A DNA stretch of 21,166 nt from Pseudomonadota bacterium (GTDB taxonomy: Bacteria; Pseudomonadota; Gammaproteobacteria; Xanthomonadales; Xanthomonadaceae), in NCBI GenBank assembly GCA_023444765.1, contig JAEXLY010000307.1, positions 1-21,166 on the forward strand. Direction: 5' to 3'. Made by a program: the position numbers and the translations under genes. Of the stretch, positions 13,836-21,147 are shown piece after piece; the first letter of the stretch is position 1, and each line of letters starts with the position of its first letter. The notes under the pieces were generated by a model. The model was not told the DNA's origin, did not search any database, and was given only the letters and a program-made list of their open reading frames with translations.

Positions 13836-14720
13836 TCAGAACGCCATGGTTTCCCCATCCGCGGGCACCCGCACGCGATCCTCCAGGCCGTTCTGCTGGA
13901 CGTAGTCGCGCAGCACCTCGCGCGACAGGGTCATGTGGTTGATTGCGTCCATGTGGGTGGCGACGATGGCGGCGCCAGGGGCGGCGCGGGCGGCGCGCAG
14001 CACGTCGTCGCGGCCCATGATGATCGAGCCGGGGAAGCCGAGCACGCGCGCATCGCCGGTGTTGAGCACGACGACGTCGGGCTCGAACGCGGCCAGCACC
14101 TGCTCCACCTCGCCGTGCCAGGTGGTGTCGCCCACCACGTAGACGGTGGCCGCGCCCTCGGCCTGGAAGACCACGCCCATGGCCTGGCCCAGCAGAGCGG
14201 CGACCGGTTCGACCCCGAACATCGCGTCGGTGCCGTGCTGGCCGCCGGTCCGGGTCAGGCGCACGCCCTCGAACTCGGTGCTGTCCTCGATCACGCGCAC
14301 GTCGCGATAACCCTGGCCGCGGACCGGCTCCGCGTCGGCCTGGTGCTGGACGAAGATCGGCATGTTCCTGGGCACGAAGGCGTGTTCGCCGCCATCCCAA
14401 TGGTCCAGGTGGGTGTGGGTGACGACTACCGCATCGACCCCGCGCACCACCTCGGCGGCCGGCATCGGCAGTTCGACCAGCGGGTTGCGCAGGTGCTGGT
14501 TGTAGGTGCCCTTGAAGCCCGGGTAGGCGCCCTTGGCGCCCAGCATCGGGTCGACCAGGAACGTGCGGCCGGCGTACTCGAGCTTCAGGGTGGCGTTGCG
14601 GATCTGCTGGATCTGCACCGTGGGGGCCGACGCAGCGGGCCCGGCGGCGGCGGCAGGCGCCCCGCTCAAGGCCAAGGCGAGGGACAGGACAAGGGCGGAC
14701 ACCAGATTGCTGGGCTTCAT
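13836..14720 (-). CDS. Exported metallo-beta-lactamase-fold hydrolase (UlaG-like)
   Basis: A 294-residue protein. Residues 1-26 form a Sec signal peptide (NLVSALVLSLALALSGAPAAAA), so it acts in the periplasm. The rest is a metallo-beta-lactamase fold with the metal motif T101-H-T-H-L-D-H107, then H162, D198 (VVGDTTWHG) and H256 (ATHMDAINH) as further ligands. It resembles the UlaG/'metal-dependent hydrolase' branch (LEYAGRTFLVDPMLGAKG near residues 47-64). Cytoplasmic relatives open lactones or cleave phosphodiesters; the substrate here is unknown. The gene is divergent from a GlxA-type regulator 107 bp away, a pairing seen for DJ-1/AraC regulators and their targets. No terminator suited to its strand is visible. 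Confidence 0.9.
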   Translation of the reverse strand: MKPSNLVSALVLSLALALSGAPAAAAGPAASAPTVQIQQIRNATLKLEYAGRTFLVDPMLGAKGAYPGFKGTYNQHLRNPLVELPMPAAEVVRGVDAVVVTHTHLDHWDGGEHAFVPRNMPIFVQHQADAEPVRGQGYRDVRVIEDSTEFEGVRLTRTGGQHGTDAMFGVEPVAALLGQAMGVVFQAEGAATVYVVGDTTWHGEVEQVLAAFEPDVVVLNTGDARVLGFPGSIIMGRDDVLRAARAAPGAAIVATHMDAINHMTLSREVLRDYVQQNGLEDRVRVPADGETMAF

Positions 14721-14752
14721 CGTCGAGTTCCGTCAGGGAAGGCAGGTGGCCA

Positions 14753-14779
14753 TTGTCGGAACGCGCCGCGAGGCATATA
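14753..14779 (+). promoter_or_regulatory. Possible promoter of the GlxA-type regulator
   Basis: TATAAC (14774-14779) is a good -10 hexamer and the only AT-rich spot in the 107-bp divergent gap. TTGTCG (14753-14758) could be the -35, but the 15-bp spacer is short. It lies 49 bp before the ATG at 14828. Confidence 0.4.
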
Positions 14780-14827
14780 ACTGGCCCACGAGACCATTAC
14801 CGACGCCTTCGGGCCAAGGGAGCATCC

Positions 14828-15805
14828 ATGTCCGCCCCCATACCGGTGGTCGCGCTGATCGCCTACCCCCGCTTCAGCCCCTTCCACTTCGCCATGCCAT
14901 ACATGGTGTTCGGCACCCACGCGCCGGGCCGGCCGCTGTTCGACCTGCGCATCGTGGCGCCGGACGGGCAGGCCATGAGGGCCGAGCGGGCGCTCGCGCT
15001 GGAGCCTGACGGCGGCCTGGAACTGGCCGACAACGCGGACATCCTGGTGGTGCCCGGCTGGCATGACCTGGACGAGGCGCCCTCGGCCGGCTTGCAGGAG
15101 GCGCTACGCCGCGCCCATGCCCGCGGCGCGTGCGTGGTCGGCCTGTGCTACGGCACCTATGCGCTGGCCTATGCCGGGCTGCTGGACGGGCGCCGCGCGG
15201 CCACCCACTGGATCACCGAAGACGATTTCTCGCGTCGGTTCCCCCGCGTGGCGCTGGACGTGAACGCTCTGTACGTGGAGGAAGACCGGCTGGTCACATC
15301 GGCCGGCGTCGGCGCCGGGCTCGACTGCTGCTTGTACATCGTGCGCCAGGTGCACGGCAGCCACGTCGCCAACCGGCTGGCACGCGCGCTGGTCATCGCC
15401 CCGCACCGCGAGGGAGGCCAAGCCCAGTTCATCGAACAGCCGGTGGCCGCGTCCACCCGGGACGCCAAGATCAACGCCCTGCTCGACCACCTGCGCGCCA
15501 ACCTCGCCACCCCGCACACGGTCGATGAGCTGGCCGCGCGCACCGCCATGAGCCGCCGCAGCTTCACCCGCCACTTCCGCAAGGCCACCGGCATGCCCCT
15601 GGTCGAGTGGCTGGTGGCCGAACGCCTGCGCCGCGCGCGCGAACTGCTGGAGACCACCTCGCTCCCGGTGGAGAAGATCTCCGACCTGGCCGGATTCCAG
15701 ACGCCGGTGTCACTGCGCGAGCATTTCAGGAAGCGTCACCGGGTGAGTCCGAGGGAGTGGCGGCGGACGTTCGGGACGCGGGATGGGACGCACGCGGGCG
15801 CATGA
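14828..15805 (+). CDS. GlxA-family regulator (DJ-1/PfpI plus AraC HTH)
   Basis: A 325-residue regulator. Residues 1-190 form a class-I glutamine-amidotransferase-like (DJ-1/PfpI) sensor domain: VVALIAYPRFSPFHFAM at the N-terminus, ILVVPGWHD, and the nucleophile-elbow position GLC107-YGTYALA, with C107 at the usual cysteine. Residues about 212-315 form an AraC-type double helix-turn-helix (TVDELAARTAMSRRSFTRHFRKATG, then EKISDLAGFQTPVSLREHFRKRHRVSPREWRR). AAGGGAG upstream supports the ATG at 14828; a longer in-frame start at 14753 lacks a ribosome site. It probably controls the divergent hydrolase. The ligand is unknown. Confidence 0.93.
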   Translation: MSAPIPVVALIAYPRFSPFHFAMPYMVFGTHAPGRPLFDLRIVAPDGQAMRAERALALEPDGGLELADNADILVVPGWHDLDEAPSAGLQEALRRAHARGACVVGLCYGTYALAYAGLLDGRRAATHWITEDDFSRRFPRVALDVNALYVEEDRLVTSAGVGAGLDCCLYIVRQVHGSHVANRLARALVIAPHREGGQAQFIEQPVAASTRDAKINALLDHLRANLATPHTVDELAARTAMSRRSFTRHFRKATGMPLVEWLVAERLRRARELLETTSLPVEKISDLAGFQTPVSLREHFRKRHRVSPREWRRTFGTRDGTHAGA

Positions 15806-15969
15806 TCTCCGGCGCGAACCCGTTCCCGTCTGCACCCCTACGCGCCCGACCGGGGGGCACTCTGAAACCAAACCGAGATCGCTGTTTATGGCGAAGTAAC
15901 CCGCCACTTCGATCAATGCCGCCCCCTTCCCATGGTGTAGGGTAGACCCCCCGTCAGGAGGGATTCCGG

Positions 15970-16527
15970 ATGCGAACACTAGGGATGGTGGCGTGGTTGG
16001 GGCTCGCAGCATGCGCCGGGCCGAGTGCCTTGCCTGATAGCGGACGCGGGTCGCCCGCGGATGGAGACGGAAGTCCGTCGGCGACTTCGACTCGTGAGCA
16101 AGCCTGGGCAACGTCGCCTGCCGGAGCCTTCACCGGCGTCTGGCAGTCATGCGAAGGCGCATCGTCGCCCGGGGAATGCAGTCGCTACGTCCTGGTACAA
16201 CAAGGCGATCGGATCTGTGGCACGTGGTCCTACGTCGCCTCCGAAAAAGCGTACGAGGGCAGGCTCGTTGCGCGTGCGACGTCTTCGACCGAGGCACGAC
16301 GCACCCGGGTGTGCGGCCGTCCGGGTTCCGAGACTGATACGGAATGCGGCAGCGGATGGCAACACATCGACAAGCCACTGCTGTTGTGCAATGGCAATCT
16401 CGGGGATCTTGCAGGCACAAACGGCGCGTGCATCGCCGACTTCGAGCAGGCGCCCGCGTTGCGAAGCGACTGGGAAGCGCTGCGGGCAGAGCCATGGGTA
16501 CGGGAGTGCCTGTCCGGAGCGCCATGA
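15970..16527 (+). CDS. Cysteine-rich lipoprotein, candidate immunity protein (X-Tfi-like)
   Basis: A 185-residue protein with a lipoprotein signal peptide ending in the lipobox LAAC (acylated Cys15), then a Ser/Gly/Asp-rich linker to about residue 50. The globular part holds eight more cysteines (SCEG, ECSR, ICGTW, VCGRP, ECGSG, LCNGN, ACIAD, RECL), which suggests disulfides in the periplasm. I recognise no named family. AGGAGGGA (15956-15963) lies 6 bases before the ATG. The next gene, 27 bp downstream, encodes a candidate peptidoglycan-attacking effector. In Xanthomonas T4SS-killing loci the immunity gene is a lipoprotein placed just upstream of the effector (as in XAC2610-XAC2609), so immunity is the likely role by context. 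GC content drops from here on, consistent with transfer. Confidence 0.75.
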   Translation: MRTLGMVAWLGLAACAGPSALPDSGRGSPADGDGSPSATSTREQAWATSPAGAFTGVWQSCEGASSPGECSRYVLVQQGDRICGTWSYVASEKAYEGRLVARATSSTEARRTRVCGRPGSETDTECGSGWQHIDKPLLLCNGNLGDLAGTNGACIADFEQAPALRSDWEALRAEPWVRECLSGAP

Positions 16528-16554
16528 CGGATCTGAACCATAAGGAAATGGATC

Positions 16555-18018
16555 ATGACCAACGCGAATCCCCTGACCGAGAACGAACTGCAAGCGGCGG
16601 CCTACTTCGCCGTGGGTGTGACCTCGGAAGGCAGCATCGCCGGCCGCGATCTTGCCTATCGCTTGAGCTTCGCCGGTAACGTGGGCCCGGACGGCCGTAT
16701 GCGGCCCGTGGCCAACAGTGGCTACTCGTTCGGCACGATGCAGGTCGATCTCGGACAGCATCCCGCGGTGGCCCGCGACCTGCTCGACCACTACCAGTCC
16801 TGGGCGGCGACGCAACCCGACCGTGCCGCATTGGAGTTTGCACCAGACGAGTACGAAACAATGCTGGGAGCCCTGCAACGCACGGGGCGCCAGATGCGGG
16901 CGGACGATGCCGTCGACATCGACCGCTCGGGTCTCAACCGGTTCCTGGCATCGGATGCCGGTCGCGCGTTCGTGCATGGCCTCGATACCCTGCACGTCCA
17001 GAGCGTAACCGCGACCGACGACATGGTGGGCAACCGCGACACGGCACTCGAACGGTTGCGTCGCACGGAGCTGTATCGCAATGCCAGTGGCGATGCGCAG
17101 GCAGAACTGGCGGGCATGTTCATGAAGCTGCAGAACCAGGCCGGCCAAGCGCGCTGGCCGGGATTGCTGGACCGGGTCGAAGCGGGGACGCTGGATTCGC
17201 CGGATGCCGTGAAGGCGGCCATCGACGGTCTGCTTCCCAACCAGCCGAATGGTGATCCGGACTACCTGCAGAGTGGCGCGGACAACACGCTGCGCGGGAT
17301 CGGTGTCCTCAACGCGCTACGCGGCGCCGACGCGGAGAATCCCCTCGCACGGGCCTGGGCCAACGTGTCCGCCGAACCACTCATCGGACCGGTGGCCACA
17401 AACCAGCCGAATGCGGCGAATCCTGACTTCGGCTTCGAGTACGACATGGTGCGGTCATTGTTCCTGACGCCCGAGACCTCCCGGCGGTTCATCTCCGCGC
17501 TGGATCGGGGTGGGACGCTGGCCGAGGGCGACCCGCAGCCGCGGGCGAATGGCAGCCGCGAGGCGGGCTTCTACGTATCAGGCGATGATTTCGTGCATTG
17601 GAACCGTGATGGAAACGGCCAGGCATTCATCGGCGGGCGCTGGCGCCGGGTCGATCCGGACGACCTGACGCGCGTGCGCAATGGCGACGGGACGACCGAT
17701 CTGGTGATCAACGAGAACGGGCGACCCGCGACCCTGTTGCGTGTCGATCCCGGGGCGCCGGATCGGCGTGTCGACGCGGGCAAGCCCCCTGCAGCAATGC
17801 CGTTCGAGAACTCTCACCTCAACCGGATGCTCGCTGCTGTTACCGCGGGCGATGCTGCAGGTGCCAGCGATATCGCCAAGGAGTTCGCGCAGTCCCGCCA
17901 AGGCTTGGCGTTCCTGCAGCGCGGGCAGGAGTTGCTGGAGCAGCAGCATGGCGGACAGTCATGCGTTCAGCAGCAGTCAGCTGAGCAGCGCCAAGGCGGC
18001 GGGATCGAACGGGCCTGA
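16555..18018 (+). CDS. Candidate T4SS bacteria-killing effector (X-Tfe-like), lysozyme-like N-terminus
   Basis: A 487-residue protein with no signal peptide. Residues 12-70 look like a peptidoglycan-hydrolase fold: TSE25GS could supply the catalytic Glu, followed by GRDLAYRLSFAG and S55-GYSFGTMQVDLGQ68, the G-x-x-Q-type motif of lysozyme-like domains. About residues 70-270 are helical (LRRTELYRNASGDAQAELAGMFMKLQNQ); about 300-405 include FYVSGDDFVHWNRDGNGQAFIGGRWRRVD. The tail (about 415-487) has a helical segment with FAQSRQGLAFLQRGQELLEQQ and then a Gln-rich end. Gln-rich tails are typical of XVIPCD secretion domains, but I cannot see the full XVIPCD motif set, so the signal may be divergent or shortened. 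AAGGA precedes the ATG at 16555; it is in operon with the lipoprotein. No T4SS gene lies in the window. Confidence 0.7.
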   Translation: MTNANPLTENELQAAAYFAVGVTSEGSIAGRDLAYRLSFAGNVGPDGRMRPVANSGYSFGTMQVDLGQHPAVARDLLDHYQSWAATQPDRAALEFAPDEYETMLGALQRTGRQMRADDAVDIDRSGLNRFLASDAGRAFVHGLDTLHVQSVTATDDMVGNRDTALERLRRTELYRNASGDAQAELAGMFMKLQNQAGQARWPGLLDRVEAGTLDSPDAVKAAIDGLLPNQPNGDPDYLQSGADNTLRGIGVLNALRGADAENPLARAWANVSAEPLIGPVATNQPNAANPDFGFEYDMVRSLFLTPETSRRFISALDRGGTLAEGDPQPRANGSREAGFYVSGDDFVHWNRDGNGQAFIGGRWRRVDPDDLTRVRNGDGTTDLVINENGRPATLLRVDPGAPDRRVDAGKPPAAMPFENSHLNRMLAAVTAGDAAGASDIAKEFAQSRQGLAFLQRGQELLEQQHGGQSCVQQQSAEQRQGGGIERA

Positions 18019-18021
18019 CAC

Positions 18022-18078
18022 TCAACCGATCAGTTGACAAACCAGCGCTGTCGGCGCAACACTCAACCTCATGGTTGA
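18022..18078. promoter_or_regulatory. Twin operators TCAACC-N4-(A/G)GTTGA upstream of the ArsR gene
   Basis: Two sites share the same inverted-repeat structure: TCAACC GATC AGTTGA (18022-18037) and TCAACC TCAT GGTTGA (18063-18078). Their centres are 41 bp apart (about four helical turns). The second covers the ATG at 18071-18073; the first contains TTGACA (18034-18039), which can serve as a -35. This suits cooperative autorepression by the ArsR protein. Confidence 0.7.
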
Positions 18079-18436
18079 CCAACACCTCGATCGCGTTTTT
18101 ACCGCGCTGGCCAATCCCACCCGCCGCGGGATGCTGGCCGACCTGATGCTGGGCGAGAGATCCATCGTCGAACTGGCCGCGCCGCACCGGATGAGCCTCG
18201 CGGGTGCCTCCAAGCATGTGGCGGTGCTGGCCGAGGCCGGACTGATCGACCGCTACAAGGTGGGTCGCCGGCATCTGTGCCGGGTCAGGCCGGAGCGGCT
18301 GAAGGACGCCAGCGACTGGCTGGGCCAGTGGCAGCAGTTCTGGACCAGCCGCCTCGACGCCCTCGAGCGCGCACTGAAGGACGACGTCGCGCCACCTGCC
18401 CGCCCACCCCGCAAACCCCGTAAGGAGGCGCCATGA
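18071..18436 (+). CDS. ArsR-family transcriptional regulator
   Basis: A 121-residue winged-helix protein. It opens MVDQHLDRVFTALANPTRRGMLADLMLGERSIVELAAPHRMSL in family fashion, followed by the recognition helix AGASKHVAVLAEAGLIDRYKVGRRHLCRVRP and a basic proline-rich tail. No metal-binding cysteine motif is present; this branch is usually found next to SRPBCC/AHSA1 genes and represses them. The stop overlaps the start of the next gene (18433-18436), so translation is coupled. Two matching operators, one over the start codon, imply autoregulation. The ATG at 18071 has no clear ribosome site, consistent with a leaderless or weakly initiated message. Confidence 0.92.
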   Translation: MVDQHLDRVFTALANPTRRGMLADLMLGERSIVELAAPHRMSLAGASKHVAVLAEAGLIDRYKVGRRHLCRVRPERLKDASDWLGQWQQFWTSRLDALERALKDDVAPPARPPRKPRKEAP

Positions 18437-18984
18437 CCGACACCCTGCACACCGACCAGGCCACCCTCGCCATGCTGCGCTTCGAGCGGCTGCTGGATGC
18501 GCCGGTGGACAAGGTCTGGCAGTACCTGGTGGACCCGGACCTGCGCGCGCGCTGGTTCATGGCCGGACCCACCGACGCCCGCGTGGGCGGCAGCATCGGC
18601 CTGACCATGGACCACGACCGGCTGTCCGACCGCGACGTGCCCACGCCGGAGCGCTACCGCCCCTACATCGGCCACGGCTGGAGCGAACGCATCACCCGCT
18701 GCGAACCGCCCCACGTGCTCGCCTTCACTTGGGAGAACGGCGAGGCCGGTGAAGTCACCTTCGAACTCGCCGACGCCGGCAACGGCAGGACGCGCCTGGT
18801 GCTGACCCACACCGGCCTGCGCGGCCGCAGCGACGCAATGGACTTCGGCGGCGGCTGGCATTCGCACCTGGCCGTGCTGGAGCGGCGCATCCGCGGCGAC
18901 GGCGTGGAGGATTTCTGGGCGCTGCATGCGCAGGCCGAGGCGCGGATGGCGGAGATGCTGGCGGAGGACGGCGGCGAGCGCTGA
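18433..18984 (+). CDS. SRPBCC-family (AHSA1-like) protein
   Basis: A 183-residue cytoplasmic protein with the START-like helix-grip fold. LRFERLLDAPVDKVWQYLVDPDLRARWFMAGP is the characteristic first strand-helix block. It is followed by the central YIGHGWSERITRCEPPHVLAFTWENGEAGEVTFEL and TRLVLTHTGL, and a closing helix GGGWHSHLAVLERRIRG (the GW-HL motif seen in AHSA1 proteins). Such proteins bind hydrophobic ligands or act as cochaperone-like factors; the ligand is unknown. AAGGAGG precedes the ATG at 18433, inside the end of the ArsR gene. It is co-transcribed with, and probably controlled by, that repressor. Confidence 0.92.
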   Translation: MTDTLHTDQATLAMLRFERLLDAPVDKVWQYLVDPDLRARWFMAGPTDARVGGSIGLTMDHDRLSDRDVPTPERYRPYIGHGWSERITRCEPPHVLAFTWENGEAGEVTFELADAGNGRTRLVLTHTGLRGRSDAMDFGGGWHSHLAVLERRIRGDGVEDFWALHAQAEARMAEMLAEDGGER

Positions 18985-19177
18985 GCGGGTACTTCGGTCC
19001 ACGTCGCGCCATGATGGAGCTTGCAGAACGTCCTGGCACCGTCCAGCTCCCGCAGCAAGCGAGATCCTGTTCCGGTCTTCGCGGGGCTGCACCGATGACG
19101 GGGGCCTGTCGAGGCGCGGACGAGCAAGTGAACCCGATCCCGTTCCTTTTCCAGCGCCGCGGCACCGGCCCTGTACG

Positions 19178-19211
19178 TTGTCCCCGGCACCTTTATCCCT
19201 CTCGGCCGGGG
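19178..19211. repeat. Second copy of the dispersed TTGTCCC-ACCTTTAT sequence, with hairpin
   Basis: TTGTCCCCGGCACCTTTAT (19178-19196) matches 17 of 19 bases of 11588-11606. Here CCCCGGC (19182-19188) can pair with GCCGGGG (19205-19211) across a 16-base loop. It sits in the 240-bp gap between the SRPBCC and SDR genes, near the SDR stop codon. The rest of that gap has no recognisable gene. Confidence 0.6.
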
Positions 19212-19224
19212 CGAACGGCGTCCT

Positions 19225-19980
19225 TCAGGCGGCTGCCGCTCGCCGCTCGACCGCGGCCAGGGCGCGCGCGTCCGCACCGGCAGGAAACATCAGGCGCCCG
19301 GTCGTATCGGTCGCCGCATGCATGACCGCCTCCGCGACATCGTCGGGCCGGGTGTGGGCTTGGAGGCGCCCGAAACCTTCGAACACCCTTGCCGCGAACG
19401 GCGCATAGGGCTCGGGCACCAACCCGGCCATGCGCGCGGCGCCGTTGTCGGCGAACCGCGTGTCCGGGCAGTAGCCGGGCTCCACCAGCTTCACGCGCAG
19501 GCCGAACGCCGCCAGCTCCAGCGCCAGCGATGCGCTGAAGCCTTCGACCGCGGTCTTGCTGGCCGTATAGGCGGCCACCAGCGGGAACGGCGCCAGGGTG
19601 GCACTGGAAGTGACGTTGACGAGGGTGCCGGTGCCGCGGTGGCGCATGCGCGGGATCGCCGCCTGGCACATCGCCATGGTGCCGAAGGTGTTGGTCTCGA
19701 AGATCTCGCGCACGGTCGCCAGCGGTGTTGCCTCGAACGCGCCGAACAGGCCGAGCCCGGCGTTGTTGACCAGCACGTCGACCGGGCCGGCGGCCTCGAG
19801 CGCATCGGCGATGCTGGCGGGATCGGTGACATCCAGCGCCAGCACGCGCACGCCGGCGGGCAACAGGTCCGTGCGGGGGCGGCGCATGGTGGCGACGACC
19901 TGCCAGCCGCTGGCGTGGAAGTGGCGGGCGGTGGCCAGGCCGTAGCCGGACGAACAGCCGGTGATCAGGACGGTGTGCAT
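19225..19980 (-). CDS. Short-chain dehydrogenase/reductase
   Basis: A 251-residue classical SDR. The cofactor loop is T7-G-C-S-S-G-Y-G14, with Tyr in place of the common Ile. D50-V, N72-N-A-G, catalytic N97, S125/S126, Y138 and K142 (YTASK) are all present, and EPGYCPDTRF follows. MRRPR after beta-2 suggests NADP(H). The GCSSGYG start and FGTMAMCQAAIPRMR pattern fit the SDR group often annotated as oxidoreductases next to AraC regulators. The substrate is unknown. The ATG at 19980 is preceded by AAGGGAG; a longer version from 20022 would enter the divergent control region. It faces an AraC/cupin regulator across about 104 bp. Confidence 0.92.
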   Translation of the reverse strand: MHTVLITGCSSGYGLATARHFHASGWQVVATMRRPRTDLLPAGVRVLALDVTDPASIADALEAAGPVDVLVNNAGLGLFGAFEATPLATVREIFETNTFGTMAMCQAAIPRMRHRGTGTLVNVTSSATLAPFPLVAAYTASKTAVEGFSASLALELAAFGLRVKLVEPGYCPDTRFADNGAARMAGLVPEPYAPFAARVFEGFGRLQAHTRPDDVAEAVMHAATDTTGRLMFPAGADARALAAVERRAAAA

Positions 19981-20035
19981 GGGTGACTCCCTTGGGTGAT
20001 GTTTGACGCGGGGGACCAGCATCGGCGAGGCTGTC

Positions 20036-20060
20036 CGGACGATCGATAGCCGATCGTCCG
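20036..20060. promoter_or_regulatory. Palindrome in the SDR/AraC divergent control region
   Basis: CGGACGATCG (20036-20045) and CGATCGTCCG (20051-20060) are perfect 10-bp inverted arms around ATAGC. The site lies 55 bp from the SDR start and 24 bp from the proposed AraC start. AraC proteins usually bind direct repeats, so a symmetric site could belong to them as a dimer or to another regulator. Confidence 0.7.
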
Positions 20061-20084
20061 CAACTGTTTAGCGAGAGTCCGGAA

Positions 20085-20993
20085 CTGAGCGATCCCCTGT
20101 CCCAGCTGGTCGGCCTGCTGCATCCGCGGGCGGCGTTCGCCAACCTCATCAGCGGCAAGGGCGACTGGGCGGTGCGCTTCGCCGCGCACGGCCGGCCGGG
20201 CTTCTGCATCCTGCTCGAAGGCCGCTGCCGACTGGCCGTCGAGGGCCACGCGCCGCTGACGCTCGAGGCCGGCGACTTCATCCTCCTGCCGACGACGCCC
20301 GCGTTCGTGCTGTCCAGCAACGATGCGATCCGGCCGCGACTGCTCGATCCGGCCGACCTGCCCAGCGACGGCAGCGAAGTGCGCTACGGCGCCCCCGGCG
20401 ACGCGCCCGACATGCGATCGCTTGGCGGCACCTTCCAGTTCGGCGAGGCCGACCCCGCGCTGCTGGTTGAGCTGCTGCCGGACGTGGTGCACGTGCGCGG
20501 CATGCCGCGGCTGTCGCGGCTGGTGGAGATGGTGGCCGAGGAGACCGTCGAGCCCCGGCCCGGGGGCGCATCAGTGCTGTCTCGGCTGGCCGAACTGCTG
20601 CTGATCGAGGCCATGCGCGCGACCAGCTCCAGCGACGCGCCGCCCGGCCTGCTCAGGGGGCTGGGCGACGCGCGGCTGGCGGTCGCGCTGCAGCGGATGC
20701 ACGCGCGCATCGAGCACGCCTGGACCGTTGGCGAACTGGCGCAGGCGGCCGCGCTGTCGCGGTCCACATTCTGCGAACGCTTCACCCGCACCGTCGGCGT
20801 CGCGCCGATGGCATACCTGCTGCGCTGGCGCATGGAGATCGCGAAGGACCTGCTGCGACGCGGCGGGCCGTCGGCGGCGCAGATCGCCGAACGCGTGGGC
20901 TACGGGTCGGCCAGCGCCTTCAGCGTGGCGTTCCGGCGTCACGTCGGTACGACCCCGGGGCAGTTCGCCGCGCAGGATCGTGCGGCTGCGTGA
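20085..20993 (+). CDS. AraC-family regulator with cupin_6 domain, probable CTG start
   Basis: A regulator of about 302 residues. The N-terminal cupin_6 (AraC-binding) domain reads SDPLSQLVGLLHPRAAFANL, then GDWAVRFAAHGRPGFCILLEGRCRLAVEG and LEAGDFILLPTTPAFVL. The C-terminal AraC double helix-turn-helix reads TVGELAQAAALSRSTFCERFTRTVG, then AQIAERVGYGSASAFSVAFRRHVGTTPGQF. No ATG, GTG or TTG occurs in frame between the stop at 20004 and the GTG at 20172, which would cut about 29 conserved residues. CTG at 20085 gives the family-typical MSDPLSQL start and follows GAGAG by 7 bases, so I place the start there. It is divergent from the SDR gene, its likely target. Confidence 0.85.
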   Translation: MSDPLSQLVGLLHPRAAFANLISGKGDWAVRFAAHGRPGFCILLEGRCRLAVEGHAPLTLEAGDFILLPTTPAFVLSSNDAIRPRLLDPADLPSDGSEVRYGAPGDAPDMRSLGGTFQFGEADPALLVELLPDVVHVRGMPRLSRLVEMVAEETVEPRPGGASVLSRLAELLLIEAMRATSSSDAPPGLLRGLGDARLAVALQRMHARIEHAWTVGELAQAAALSRSTFCERFTRTVGVAPMAYLLRWRMEIAKDLLRRGGPSAAQIAERVGYGSASAFSVAFRRHVGTTPGQFAAQDRAAA

Positions 20994-21126
20994 CCGCGGC
21001 GTGGCGGGACGGCGCGGGATGGACTCGCGTGCGCCGGGATCCGATTCGAACGGTCGCGATTGAACAGCACGCCGCGCCGGAACTGCAGGCTGCCCGAAGG
21101 GTCTCGAGCCACGCGGCAAACGAATG

Positions 21127-21147
21127 GGGCCCCCCTTAGCGGGGCCC
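21127..21147. other. GC-rich hairpin near the right edge
   Basis: GGGCCCC (21127-21133) can pair with GGGGCCC (21141-21147). No T tract follows on either strand, so it is at best a weak terminator for the AraC gene, which ends 134 bp earlier. The rest of 20994-21166 shows no gene. Confidence 0.35.

Noticed and set aside
13506..14780. 424-codon plus-strand open frame opposite the UlaG-like gene
   Set aside because: His/Gly-rich shadow of a gene with intact metal-site motifs on the minus strand.
21040..21062. TTCGAA sequence resembling a tRNA T-loop near the right edge (minus strand)
   Set aside because: The flanking bases do not form a 5-bp T stem, and no acceptor or anticodon arm is found.
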